Shown here: positions 33,359-42,100 of the stretch, piece after piece
Layout: the number at the start of each line of letters is the position of its first letter
How positions within the stretch are numbered: position 1 is the stretch's first letter
Source: Streptomyces sp. SUK 48
Lineage (GTDB): Bacteria; Actinomycetota; Actinomycetes; Streptomycetales; Streptomycetaceae
DNA length: 64,000 bases
Direction: 5' to 3'
Assembly (NCBI RefSeq): GCF_009650765.1
Contig: NZ_CP045740.1
Location: 6,362,001-6,426,000 of the forward strand
The notes under the pieces: generated by a model
Seen by the model: the letters and a program-made list of their open reading frames with translations, nothing else
Told to the model about the DNA's origin: nothing
The model's database searches: none
Translations under genes and position numbers: made by a program

Positions 33359-34018
33359 ATGAGTACGGCGGCGGAGACGACCGGCGGCGAGGCGGAGCCG
33401 TGGGAGGAGGTCACCCCTGACGCGGCCCGGCGGCTGCTGGTGGCCGCCGTGGAAGCCTTCGCCGAGCGCGGGTACCACGCGACGACCACCCGGGACATCG
33501 CGGGCCGCGCCGGAATGAGCCCCGCCGCGCTCTACATCCACTACAAGACCAAGGAAGAGCTGCTCCACCGGATCAGCCGCATCGGTCACGACAAGGCCCT
33601 CGACATCCTGCGCACCGCGGCCCGCCGCGAGGGCCCCGCGACGGAGCGGCTCGCCGACGCCGTCAGCTCCTTCGTCCGCTGGCACGCCGGCCGGCGCACC
33701 ACCGCCCGGGTCGTGCAGTACGAGCTCGACGCCCTCGGCCCCGAGGCCCGCGCCGAGATCCTCGGGCTGCGCCGGCAGGTCGATGCCGAGGTGCGCGGGA
33801 TCGTCGAGGACGGCGTCGCCGCGGGCGAGTTCGACGTGCTGGACGTCCAGGGCACCACGCTCGCCGTGCTGTCGCTGTGCATCGACGTGGCCCGCTGGTT
33901 CAACATCGACGGGCCGCGTACGCCGGAGGCGGTCGGCGAGCTGTACGCCGAGCTGGTGCTGCGGATGGTCGGGGCGAAGCAGCCCCGGCCCGCGGCGGCT
34001 CCGGACTCCTACAGGTAG
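33359..34018 (+). CDS. TetR family regulator
   Basis: A 219-residue TetR protein with an acidic N-terminal arm, then the HTH DAARRLLVAAVEAFAERGYHATTTRDIAGRAGMSPAALYIHYKTKEELLHRISRIGHDKAL. The C-terminal domain (TARVVQYELDALGPEARAEILGLRRQVDAEVRGIVEDGVAAGEFDVLD) resembles KstR-like TetR regulators of lipid genes. Its 3' end overlaps that of the convergent MaoC gene by ten bases. A palindrome shared by its promoter and that of the MaoC gene makes the latter a likely target. Confidence 0.9.
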   Translation: MSTAAETTGGEAEPWEEVTPDAARRLLVAAVEAFAERGYHATTTRDIAGRAGMSPAALYIHYKTKEELLHRISRIGHDKALDILRTAARREGPATERLADAVSSFVRWHAGRRTTARVVQYELDALGPEARAEILGLRRQVDAEVRGIVEDGVAAGEFDVLDVQGTTLAVLSLCIDVARWFNIDGPRTPEAVGELYAELVLRMVGAKQPRPAAAPDSYR

Positions 34019-34470
34019 TAGCGGGACACCGACTCCGCCACGCACACCGGCTTGTCGCCGCCCTCGCGCTCCACGGTGAAGGCGACGGCGACCTGCACAC
34101 CGCCCTTGACGTCCTCGACGCCGGTGATCGTCGCGGTGGCGCGCAGCCGGGAGCCGACGGGGACGGGGGCGGGGAAGCGGACCTTGTTGGTGCCGTAGTT
34201 GACGCCCATCCTCACGCCCTCGACCCGGATGAGCTGGGGGCCGAAGAGCGGCAGCAGCGACAGGGTGAGGTAGCCGTGCGCGATGGTCGTCCCGAACGGC
34301 CCCGCGGCGGCCTTCTCCGGGTCCACGTGGATCCACTGGTGGTCCCCGGTGGCCTCGGCGAACAGATCGATCCGCTTCTGGTCGACCTCCAGCCAGTCGG
34401 TGTGCCCCAGCTGCTCGCCCACGGCCGCCCTCAGCTCGGCGGGGGAGGTGAAGATCCTCGGTTCTGCCAT
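34009..34470 (-). CDS. MaoC-like hydratase (R-specific enoyl-CoA hydratase type)
   Basis: A 153-residue hot-dog-fold enzyme. The hydratase-2 motif is intact: FAEATGDHQWIHVDPEKAAAGPFGTTIAHGYLTLSLLP, with the catalytic Asp and His. NYGTNKVRFPAPVPVGSRLRA is the usual second half. It would add water to trans-2-enoyl-CoA. A perfect palindrome sits in its promoter and a related one precedes the convergent TetR gene. Confidence 0.9.
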   Translation of the reverse strand: MAEPRIFTSPAELRAAVGEQLGHTDWLEVDQKRIDLFAEATGDHQWIHVDPEKAAAGPFGTTIAHGYLTLSLLPLFGPQLIRVEGVRMGVNYGTNKVRFPAPVPVGSRLRATATITGVEDVKGGVQVAVAFTVEREGGDKPVCVAESVSRYYL

Positions 34471-34494
34471 GTTCCCGGCCTCTCGATCGTCTGC

Positions 34495-34510
34495 CTAAGC
34501 AACTGCTTAG
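34495..34510. promoter_or_regulatory. TetR operator in the MaoC promoter
   Basis: CTAAGCA-AC-TGCTTAG is a perfect palindrome with seven-base arms, 25 bases upstream of the MaoC start on the leftward strand. It also lies 50 bases before the SoxR-like gene, so it could affect both. Confidence 0.7.
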
Positions 34511-34559
34511 CATGGTCGGGTGGGGCGTCGATGTCAACGGAGTGACTAGGCTCTGAGGA

Positions 34560-35018
34560 GTGCCGCAGATTCCCGAGAAGATCCATGAGCTGACCGTCGG
34601 CCAGCTGTCCGCGCGCAGCGGTGCCGCCGTGTCCGCGCTGCACTTCTACGAGGCCAAGGGCCTGATCGCCAGCCGCCGCACCGGGGGCAACCAGCGCCGG
34701 TTCAGCCGGGACACGCTGCGCCGGGTGGCGTTCATCCGGGCGGCGCAGCGTGTCGGCATCCCCCTCGCCACGATCCGCTCCGCGCTGGCCGAGCTGCCGG
34801 AGGAGCGGACGCCGACCCGGGAGGACTGGGCGCGCCTCTCGGAGGCGTGGCGCTCGGAGCTGGAGGAGCGGATCACCCAGCTCAACCGGCTGCGGGACCA
34901 CCTGACCGACTGCATCGGGTGCGGATGCCTGTCGCTGGACACCTGTGTGCTGTCCAACCCGGACGACGCCTTCGGTCAGCGGCGGGCGGGATCGCGGCTG
35001 ATGGCGGAGGGCCGCTGA
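34560..35018 (+). CDS. soxR: redox-sensitive transcriptional activator SoxR
   Basis: A 152-residue MerR-family protein. The HTH begins LTVGQLSARSGAAVSALHFYEAKGLIASRRTGGNQRRFSRDTLRRVAFIRAAQRVG, a long dimer helix follows, and the cluster loop CIGCGCLSLDTC provides Cys118, 121, 123 and 129 for a [2Fe-2S] centre. In Streptomyces SoxR responds to redox-active pigments and activates a few oxidoreductase and exporter genes. No canonical SoxR box was seen nearby, so its targets are probably elsewhere. Start is GTG. Confidence 0.93.
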   Translation: MPQIPEKIHELTVGQLSARSGAAVSALHFYEAKGLIASRRTGGNQRRFSRDTLRRVAFIRAAQRVGIPLATIRSALAELPEERTPTREDWARLSEAWRSELEERITQLNRLRDHLTDCIGCGCLSLDTCVLSNPDDAFGQRRAGSRLMAEGR

Positions 35019-35045
35019 GCCGAGGGCCCGGCGGCCCCGCCCCGG

Positions 35046-36110
35046 TCACTCGTACTCCGTGCCGCCCTTGCGGGTCAGATACGCCGGACTCACCGCCTTC
35101 GCGATCGCGCGGCCGCCGGTCACCGCGCTGTACCGCTCGGTGGCCGGCCGTATCACCACGCCCTCGCGCAGGTGCAGTCCGCGGCCGGAGACGGTCTCCC
35201 GGCCGCTCGCGACCGAGAGCACCCGGTCGATGTCGTACGGCCCCTCGTACAGCCGGGGCACCACCGGCAGTTCGCCGTCCAGTACGCCGGTGTCCAGCCA
35301 GCGCACGGTGCCCCCGATCTCGGCCGAGACGTCGAACACCGCGTATCCCAGGGTCTCCCGGCGGCCGTCGGCGCCGTACGTCAGGTCCTGGACGCCCGCG
35401 CCGTACACCTCGCCGAAGACGCCGATCCGGCGCGCCCCGAGCCGTTCGGCGAGGCGGGCGGCGGCCTCGGGGACGCCGTGGGCGCGCACGGCGCGCCAGT
35501 ACAGGTTGCGGGGGTCCTCCCTGAGCGCCAGCGACCTGGCGCCGAAGCCCTTGGAGGAGACGTGCACCCGCCCCTCGTCGGCGACGTACGTCAGCAGGCA
35601 GGCCGAGCCGTGCAGCTTCTCGGTGAGCACCACCGGCTCGCCGGGCGCGAAGACGTCCGGGTAGCGCTGGATGTTCTCGATGTCGACCCAGGGCAGCAGC
35701 TCGGGCGCCTGCTCCACCTCGCCGTTCATGGTGGGCGGGATGGGCGGCACCCATTTGGTGATGCCGAGCCGCTCCGCGAAGTCCGTGCCCCGGACGGCCG
35801 CGGCCGCGAGATCGACGCCGTCGAGCGCTTCCGGCCGGCACACGATGCCCTGGGACAGCTCGCCGCGCAGCCGCACCGCCCTGACCCGGTTGGCCGCGCT
35901 CCCCGCGAGCCTTGCGGTCAGCCCCAGCTCCTCGATCAGCTCGTCCGGGAGCACGGCCTGCTCGGGGATGTACAGCGCCGCCTCCCCGCTGCGGAACGCC
36001 CCCTTGGCCACCACGGCCCGGTACAGCCCCACCTGCGCCAGCTCCAGCGCGTCGGCGTTCGGGTGCTCACGGACGGTCAGCACCTCGGCGGTCACCCGCA
36101 GCGTGGACAT
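35046..36110 (-). CDS. RNA ligase, DRB0094-like family
   Basis: A 354-residue nucleotidyltransferase. Residues 1-110 form an N-terminal OB-like module (STLRVTAEVLTVREHPNADALELAQVG), as in the Deinococcus RNA ligase DRB0094. The ligase core has motif I EKLHGS with Lys165 as the AMP-accepting residue, motif IV-like REGVVIRP and the closing Lys in AIAKAVSPAYLTRK (motif V). Such ligases seal 3'-OH/5'-P RNA nicks. No RNA phosphatase, kinase or RtcB partner lies next to it. The substrate and physiological role in Streptomyces are unknown. ATG 36110 is chosen by homology of the start. Confidence 0.85.
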   Translation of the reverse strand: MSTLRVTAEVLTVREHPNADALELAQVGLYRAVVAKGAFRSGEAALYIPEQAVLPDELIEELGLTARLAGSAANRVRAVRLRGELSQGIVCRPEALDGVDLAAAAVRGTDFAERLGITKWVPPIPPTMNGEVEQAPELLPWVDIENIQRYPDVFAPGEPVVLTEKLHGSACLLTYVADEGRVHVSSKGFGARSLALREDPRNLYWRAVRAHGVPEAAARLAERLGARRIGVFGEVYGAGVQDLTYGADGRRETLGYAVFDVSAEIGGTVRWLDTGVLDGELPVVPRLYEGPYDIDRVLSVASGRETVSGRGLHLREGVVIRPATERYSAVTGGRAIAKAVSPAYLTRKGGTEYE

Positions 36111-36208
36111 GGAGATCCCCCTGTTCCTTCCGGCTTCGACTCCCGCCACTGTCGCGGACGCCAAACCCGTGGAACGACCCGATTCCCGCCTGATACCGTC
36201 CCGTCGGT

Positions 36209-36937
36209 CTAGGACGCGCGCCGGGCCGCCCCGTACTGGAGCAGCCCCTCCGCCACCAACCGGGCGTTGGAACCGGCCCGTTCGCCGTCCGGCAGGTCCA
36301 GGGTGTCCTCCAGGCCGATGCGGGTCGCGAGACCGAGGCGGCCGGCCAGGCGCAGGACGGGCCAGGCGCCGCTCTCCTCGCCGTGCAGGAGGAGGGGGCG
36401 GCCGTGGGCCTCGCCCAGGGCGGTCAGAAGGGTGCGGGCCGAGGTCTCGGCCGTGACCGGGTCCGTGTCCGTGACCTCGGCGAGGACGCGCAGCACCCGG
36501 GGGCCGAGGGGGGAGCCGGTGAAGCGGGCCGCGCCGTCCGTGCCGGACCAGATGCCCGCCTCGACGGCCACGCCCCGCTCCAGCAGCAGGGCGGCCAGTT
36601 CTTCCGCGCCCGGTTCATGCCAGTTGACCGAGGCGACGTCGGGCAGCGCCGGCCAGGAGCGCACCCGGGCGAGCCGTGCGGCGGGGTCGGGTTCGGCCCA
36701 GGCGCCGGTGGTCACCCCGATCGGCACCGCGACCTCGGCGCGCAGCGCTTCCAGGACCGGGGTCAGGACACGCGGGGAGAGGCTGTCGTGCCCGCAGGGG
36801 CACTTGGGATGGACATGGATCTCCGTGGCCCCGGCCGCGACGGCGCCCGCGGCGGAGCGCGCCAGGTCCCCCGGTGACATCGGGACGGCCGCGCCGTGCT
36901 CGGCGGTACGGTTTCCGTTCAGACATGCCTGCACCAT
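36209..36937 (-). CDS. BKACE-like (DUF849) beta-keto acid cleavage enzyme
   Basis: A 242-residue TIM-barrel protein. The BKACE start MVQACLNGNRTAEHGAAVPMSPGDLARSA and the metal-binding HVHPK are clear, as are GVTTGAWAEPDP and VNWHEPGAEELA. Characterised members cleave beta-keto acids with acetyl-CoA (3-keto-5-aminohexanoate type), using Zn(II). It is shorter than the usual 270-300 residues. The start ATG is inside a perfect hairpin (arms at 36931-36937 and 36944-36950) and lacks an RBS. Confidence 0.8.
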   Translation of the reverse strand: MVQACLNGNRTAEHGAAVPMSPGDLARSAAGAVAAGATEIHVHPKCPCGHDSLSPRVLTPVLEALRAEVAVPIGVTTGAWAEPDPAARLARVRSWPALPDVASVNWHEPGAEELAALLLERGVAVEAGIWSGTDGAARFTGSPLGPRVLRVLAEVTDTDPVTAETSARTLLTALGEAHGRPLLLHGEESGAWPVLRLAGRLGLATRIGLEDTLDLPDGERAGSNARLVAEGLLQYGAARRAS

Positions 36938-37058
36938 GTCTCGATGGTGCCAGTCCCCGCCGGTGTAGTCAGCGGAGCGAAGTCGATGGAACATGGGGGC
37001 GCGGCATCCCCTGCGCGGCCCCCGGACATTTCCCCTGCCGAGGTCCTCGCCGGCTCGG

Positions 37059-37661
37059 TCAGGCCGGCATCAGCAGCCGCCCGCGCCGGGCGTACGCCAG
37101 CGCCTGCGGGGAGAGCACCGGGCGCGGAACGAGTATCCCGCAGTCGCCGCACACGGGTCCCGAGGACGGCTCGTGGTCGAGGCCGTACCGCCAGGCGAGC
37201 CGGTCGGCGCCGCAGACCGGGCAGCTCGCCCCCGGCTTCCGCTCCAGCGCGTCGATCAGCCTGCGCAGCACCTCGGCCAGCGGATCGGAGGGGTGCACCC
37301 GCGGGTCGTCGCACCAGGCGACCCCGAAGCCACCCCAGGTCAGCCGGTGCCAGTCGTCCACGCTGCCCGGTCTGCGCAGCCCGTCGTGCTTCTCGCGGCG
37401 GCGGCGCTCGGTGAAGTCGTGCTCGTAGCCGAGCCAGACGGAGCGGGCCTCCTCCAGCTCCTCCAGTGCGGCCACGAGCCGCGCCGGGTCGGGGGAGCGG
37501 TCCTCGGGGCCGAATCCGGCCCGCCCGCACAGATGGTCCCATGTCGCCCGATGTCCGTAAGGGGCGAACTTCTCAAGGCACTTGCGCAGCGAATAGCGCC
37601 GCAGTGCCAGATCGCAGCCCGGATCGCGTACCTGTCTCGCCAGACTCCTGAAACCGGCCAT
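37059..37661 (-). CDS. conserved hypothetical protein with C-terminal zinc ribbon
   Basis: A 200-residue cytoplasmic protein. The first two thirds are helical, with RRYSLRKCLEKFAPYGHRATWDHLCGRAGFGPEDRSPDPARLVAALEELEEARSVWLGYEHDFTERRRREKHDGLRRPGSVDDWHRLTWGG. The C-terminal part has CPVCGADR ... PVCGDCGILVPRP, a four-Cys zinc ribbon. This suggests nucleic-acid or protein contact, but no function is known. It looks like a family restricted to actinomycetes. Confidence 0.65.
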   Translation of the reverse strand: MAGFRSLARQVRDPGCDLALRRYSLRKCLEKFAPYGHRATWDHLCGRAGFGPEDRSPDPARLVAALEELEEARSVWLGYEHDFTERRRREKHDGLRRPGSVDDWHRLTWGGFGVAWCDDPRVHPSDPLAEVLRRLIDALERKPGASCPVCGADRLAWRYGLDHEPSSGPVCGDCGILVPRPVLSPQALAYARRGRLLMPA

Positions 37662-37725
37662 CGCCCTGCACCTCCGTCACACCTGCACCTGTTCCGCGGC
37701 TACTTCGGCGTCGTCGTACGAACGT

Positions 37726-37750
37726 CGCCTGATAGACGTATCGACAGGCG
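37726..37750. promoter_or_regulatory. hairpin in the promoter gap before the penicillin acylase homologue
   Basis: CGCCTG (37726-37731) and CAGGCG (37745-37750) enclose an inner palindrome GATA-GACG-TATC. It is in the AT-richer divergent gap and may be an operator. Nothing identifies the regulator. Confidence 0.35.
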
Positions 37751-37881
37751 CTTCGGCTCCATCTCTTCTCGCGCTTGTTCGGTTCGGCCCTGCCGCAAAC
37801 TCCAAAACGTGACGCATGTTCATCTTCAACTTCGGGGATACCGGCGGTAACGTTCGCGCACCCCAGTCGCTAGGAGCTGCC

Positions 37882-40683
37882 ATGCCATGGCGCACCCCAC
37901 GGACCGCCCTTGACAGAGTGAGAACGTTCCGCAGACTTCCCGGGTTCCTGAAGACGGCCTCGGTATGCGTTCTGATAGCCGGACTTGTCTCCCCCATTAC
38001 CCAGAGCGCCGCGAGCGCGGCCACCTCCGCGTCCCCCGCGGCCGCCTCGAACGACTACTGCGGCGGCCAGTGTTCGGACATCCTGCCGGCCGGTGAGAAC
38101 GGCAACGCGACCCTCGCGCAGATCCTCCTCAACCAGGCATTCGGCACCCAGCCCGCGCACGCCGAGGACCAGCTCGGCCCGTATGCCAACCTGGCCACGG
38201 GCTACAAGGGCCTGAGCGACACGACCGTCAACAACTTCTTCAACGACGCCTCGTTCGGCGTCCCGTCCGACCAGGTCGCCTCGACCGAGAAGCCGAACGG
38301 GCGCGGCGATGTGACGATCGTGCGCGACAAGAAGACCGGTGTGCCCCACATCACCGGCACCACCCGCTACGGCACCGAGTTCGGCGCCGGGTACGCGGCG
38401 GCCGAGGACCGGCTCTGGCTGATGGACGTCTTCCGGCACGTCGGCCGGGGCCAGCTGACCTCCTTCGCGGGCGGCGCCGCCGCCAACCAGGGTCTGGAGC
38501 AGCAGTTCTACCGCAACGCGCCCTACACCGAGGCCGACCTCCAGGCGCAGCTCGACCGCGCCGTGGCGAACAACGGCGCCCGCGGCCAGCAGGCCCTCGC
38601 CGACGCCGACGCCTACCTGGACGGCATCAACTCCTACATCGACGCCTCCGACAGCGGCCGCTACTTCCCCGGTGAGTACGACCTGACCGGCCACAAGGAC
38701 GCGATCACCAACGCCGGCACCATCGACCACTTCAAGATCACCGACCTGGTGGCGCTGGCCTCGGTCATCGGCTCCCTGTTCGGCTCCGGCGGCGGAGGAG
38801 AGGTGAACAACGCCCTCTCCCTGATGGCCGCGCAGGACAAGTACGGCGTCGAACAGGGCACCAAGGTCTGGGAGTCCTTCCGCGAGCGCAACGACCCCGA
38901 GGCCGTCCTCACCGTCCACGGCGGCCAGAGCTTCCCGTACGGCACCAAGCCCGCCACCGCCAAGGGGCAGGCGCTGCCCGACGCCGGCTCGGTGACCCAG
39001 GAGCCGCTGGTCTACGACCGCACCGGCAGCGCGGCCACCGCCGCCGCCAAGAGCGCCTCCACCAGCGCCGCGAAGACGGACCTCAGCTCCGCCCACCGGG
39101 GCATGTCCAATGCCCTGGTGGTGAGCGGCAAATACACCGCGAGCGGCCATCCGATCGCCGTCTTCGGGCCGCAGACCGGTTACTTCGCGCCGCAGCTGCT
39201 CATGCTCCAGGAGATCCAGGGCCCCGGCATCAGCGCCCGCGGCGCCTCCTTCGCGGGCCTGAGCATGTACGTCGAACTCGGCCGGGGCCAGGACTACTCC
39301 TGGAGCGCGACCACCTCCGGCCAGGACATCATCGACACCTACGCCGTCGAGCTGTGCCAGGACGACTACCACTACCTGTACCACGGCACCTGCACCGCCA
39401 TGGACAAGGTCGAGCAGAAGAACTCCTGGTCGCCCACGCTGGCCGACGGCACCGCCGCCGGGTCGTACACCATGCGGGTCTGGCGCACCAAGTACGGGCC
39501 GGTGGAGTACCGGGCGACCGTCGGCGGCAAGAAGGTCGCCTACACCAGCCTGCGCTCCTCGTACCTGCACGAGGTCGACTCGATCATCGGCTTCCAGATG
39601 CTCAACGACCCCGGCTACATCAAGGGCCCCCAGGACTTCCAGAGCGCGGCGCAGCACATCAACTACACCTTCAACTGGTTCTACGCCGACTCCCAGCACA
39701 CCGCCTACTACAACAGCGGTGACAACCCGGTCCGCGCGGACGGTGTCGACCCCGAGTTCCCGGTGTGGGCGCAGCCCGCGTACGAGTGGAAGAACTGGAA
39801 TTCGGACACCAACACGGCCGACTACACGCCGCCCTCCGCCCACCCCAACTCCATCGACCAGGACTACTACGTCTCCTGGAACAACAAGCAGGCCAAGGAC
39901 TACACCACCGCCTCCTGGGGCGACGGCTCCGTGCACCGCGCCAATCTGCTGGACGACCGGGTGAAGAAGCTGGTCGCGGCCGGCGGGGTGACCCGCGCCA
40001 AGCTGGTGCAGGCCATGGCCTCCGCGGGCGTCGCCGACCTGCGCGCCGAGGACGTGCTGCCCGAGCTGCTCCAGGTGATCGGCTCCTCGCCGGTGACCGA
40101 CTCCGCGGCCGCCGACGCGGTGAACAAGCTCCAGGCGTGGGTGACCGCGGGCGCCCAGCGCACCGAGACCTCGGCCGGCTCCAAGACGTACGCGAACGCC
40201 GACGCGATCCGCATCCTGGACGCCTGGTGGCCGCTGCTGGTCAAGGCCGAGTTCCAGCCCGGCCTCGGCAGCGATCTGTACAACGCGCTGACCGGCAACC
40301 TGTCCGTCGACGAGGCCCCGTCCGCCGGGCACGGACCGACCGGCTCGCACGCCGGAAGCTCCTTCCAGTACGGCTGGTGGAGCTATGTCGACAAGGACAT
40401 CCGGTCGGTGCTCGGGCAGAACGTGCAGGGCCCCCTCGCCGCGAAGTACTGCGGCAACGGGGACCTGGGCGCCTGCCGCGACACCCTGATCAGCACCCTG
40501 AAGCAGGCCGCGGGGATGACCGCCGCCCAGGTCTACCCGGGCGACAGCCTCTGCTCCGCCGGTGACCAGTGGTGCGCCGACTCGATCGTCCAGCGCACGC
40601 TGGGCGGCATCAAGCACGGCAACATCAGCTGGCAGAACCGGCCGACCTTCCAGCAGGTCGTGGAGTACACCTCGCACCGGTGA
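37882..40683 (+). CDS. secreted penicillin acylase family Ntn-hydrolase
   Basis: A 933-residue precursor. The start at ATG 37882 is supported by AGGAG. A long Sec signal (TASVCVLIAGLVSPITQSAASA) is followed by an N-terminal A-chain with RDKKTGVPHITGTTRYGTEFGAGYAAAEDRLWLMDVFRHVGRGQL, a spacer, and the B-chain that starts at the nucleophile Ser409 in HRGMSNALVVSGKYTASGHPIAVFGPQTGYFAPQLL. Autocleavage before Ser409 would give the heterodimer. Relatives remove acyl groups from beta-lactams, acyl-homoserine lactones or lipopeptides. A terminator hairpin follows the stop. Confidence 0.88.
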   Translation: MPWRTPRTALDRVRTFRRLPGFLKTASVCVLIAGLVSPITQSAASAATSASPAAASNDYCGGQCSDILPAGENGNATLAQILLNQAFGTQPAHAEDQLGPYANLATGYKGLSDTTVNNFFNDASFGVPSDQVASTEKPNGRGDVTIVRDKKTGVPHITGTTRYGTEFGAGYAAAEDRLWLMDVFRHVGRGQLTSFAGGAAANQGLEQQFYRNAPYTEADLQAQLDRAVANNGARGQQALADADAYLDGINSYIDASDSGRYFPGEYDLTGHKDAITNAGTIDHFKITDLVALASVIGSLFGSGGGGEVNNALSLMAAQDKYGVEQGTKVWESFRERNDPEAVLTVHGGQSFPYGTKPATAKGQALPDAGSVTQEPLVYDRTGSAATAAAKSASTSAAKTDLSSAHRGMSNALVVSGKYTASGHPIAVFGPQTGYFAPQLLMLQEIQGPGISARGASFAGLSMYVELGRGQDYSWSATTSGQDIIDTYAVELCQDDYHYLYHGTCTAMDKVEQKNSWSPTLADGTAAGSYTMRVWRTKYGPVEYRATVGGKKVAYTSLRSSYLHEVDSIIGFQMLNDPGYIKGPQDFQSAAQHINYTFNWFYADSQHTAYYNSGDNPVRADGVDPEFPVWAQPAYEWKNWNSDTNTADYTPPSAHPNSIDQDYYVSWNNKQAKDYTTASWGDGSVHRANLLDDRVKKLVAAGGVTRAKLVQAMASAGVADLRAEDVLPELLQVIGSSPVTDSAAADAVNKLQAWVTAGAQRTETSAGSKTYANADAIRILDAWWPLLVKAEFQPGLGSDLYNALTGNLSVDEAPSAGHGPTGSHAGSSFQYGWWSYVDKDIRSVLGQNVQGPLAAKYCGNGDLGACRDTLISTLKQAAGMTAAQVYPGDSLCSAGDQWCADSIVQRTLGGIKHGNISWQNRPTFQQVVEYTSHR

Positions 40684-40703
40684 CCCGGGCGAGCGAGCGG
40701 TGA

Positions 40704-40738
40704 CTGGCGGCGGGTCAGGCGACCCGGCCCGCCGCCAG
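40704..40738. terminator. bidirectional terminator hairpin
   Basis: CTGGCGGCGGG and CCCGCCGCCAG make an 11-base-pair perfect stem with a 13-base loop. It lies between convergent genes and includes the stop codon of the leftward one. Confidence 0.65.
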
Positions 40739-42013
40739 CACCACCCGGGCCAGTTCGGGGTGCAGGATGTCGCTGTGCGCCCCGGCCGGCGGACCGCCCC
40801 GGCGGACCACCGCCGCCGCGTCCACGTTCACACACCCCGCCGCGGGCAGCTTCCCCGCCAGGGCGCCGGCCAGGTCCAGCCGGGCCGTGCCCGGCACCGC
40901 CTGCACCCCGTCATGGCCCAGCGCGCCCCACCGCGGGCCCAGCACGGCCGCGATCTCGTCGCCCAGGCAGGACCGGTCGTCCCCGGAGAGCCGCGAGACC
41001 AGCGGGTAGAACGTGCCGAGCGCCGCGTCGAAGTGCGAGTGGCAGCACACCAACGGGCCGTCGATCCGCCGCTGCTGATCCTTCAGCGCGCCGGACCTGT
41101 GCGGGTCGTCGGGCAGCCGCTCCGCGAACGCGTAGTGCGAGAAGGCCCCTTCGAGCAGGGTCACCGACTTCACCGGGGACGCCTTCGCGGGCAGCCCGCG
41201 CAGCGCGAACGCCACCAGGCGCGCGCCGAAGCTGTGCCCCACCAGATGCACCCGCACCCCCGGTGCCTGCGCCGCCAGCTTGCCCAGCAGCGGCCCGAGC
41301 CCATGCTCGCCGACGGTCCCGGCGCGTCCCTTCATCTGGTAGTACGCCGCCTGCCGCAGCAGCTCCTTCGCGCCCTCCCAGGGATTGGGCAGAGTGAACC
41401 CCTCGGTGCCGCCCGGCGCCGCGACGGCGGCCAGCGCCTGGGCGAACTCGGCGCACGCGGTGGCCGGGTCCTCGGTGAACACGGCCGGCTCGCCCTCCTC
41501 GTCGGTGTCGGCCGCCGCGCTCCCCGTCCCCGCAAGCAGCAGCCGCACCAGCCGCCCGAACCGGGGCAACCCCGCCTCGCCGGCCGGCCGTTCGTCGAGC
41601 AGCCGGGCCAACTGGTCGACGACGTCCGCCCGCTCCGGGAAGGCGACGAGCAGCCCGCGCCGGGTGTCCTCGTCCAGCGCGGGCCCGGGTGCCGCCTCCG
41701 CCGCCGTGGCCGCCACCGACTTCGGGAAGTCGGGGATCGGCTCGTCGCTGAACCGCATCGACGGCCAGACCACCCCGACGTACCCGAGGCGCGCCTTGGG
41801 CGCGAGCCCCGGGAACGGCGCGAAGAAGCGGCGGTACAGGGCGGTCGCGGCCGAGCGGTCCTCGTTCCAGCCGTGTGCGAAGACGACCAGGTCACGCACG
41901 CCGTGCTCGGTGACCTGGGCCAGCAGGTGATGACGTTCGGGCGGGTCGGCGTCCCCGCTCGTGTCGAAGGTCAGCTCCCAGTAGGGAGACACGCTCATCC
42001 CGGAATCCGCCAT
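40715..42013 (-). CDS. alpha/beta-hydrolase-like protein of unknown function
   Basis: A 432-residue protein with an alpha/beta-hydrolase core: LVVFAHGWNEDRSAATALYRRFF at about residues 42-65 and the nucleophile elbow GHSFGAR with Ser261. A long insert (residues 90-210) rich in Ala and Glu separates them. The overall plan resembles the DUF900-type hydrolases. No signal peptide. The substrate is not known. Convergent with the penicillin acylase homologue. Confidence 0.72.
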   Translation of the reverse strand: MADSGMSVSPYWELTFDTSGDADPPERHHLLAQVTEHGVRDLVVFAHGWNEDRSAATALYRRFFAPFPGLAPKARLGYVGVVWPSMRFSDEPIPDFPKSVAATAAEAAPGPALDEDTRRGLLVAFPERADVVDQLARLLDERPAGEAGLPRFGRLVRLLLAGTGSAAADTDEEGEPAVFTEDPATACAEFAQALAAVAAPGGTEGFTLPNPWEGAKELLRQAAYYQMKGRAGTVGEHGLGPLLGKLAAQAPGVRVHLVGHSFGARLVAFALRGLPAKASPVKSVTLLEGAFSHYAFAERLPDDPHRSGALKDQQRRIDGPLVCCHSHFDAALGTFYPLVSRLSGDDRSCLGDEIAAVLGPRWGALGHDGVQAVPGTARLDLAGALAGKLPAAGCVNVDAAAVVRRGGPPAGAHSDILHPELARVVLAAGRVA

Positions 42014-42100
42014 GTCAGGCTCCCTCGCCCCGCGGAGAACGACACGTTACCCGGTGTAATTGTCCCGCGACACAGAGGAGTTGAAACCAGTCCGCGCGTC

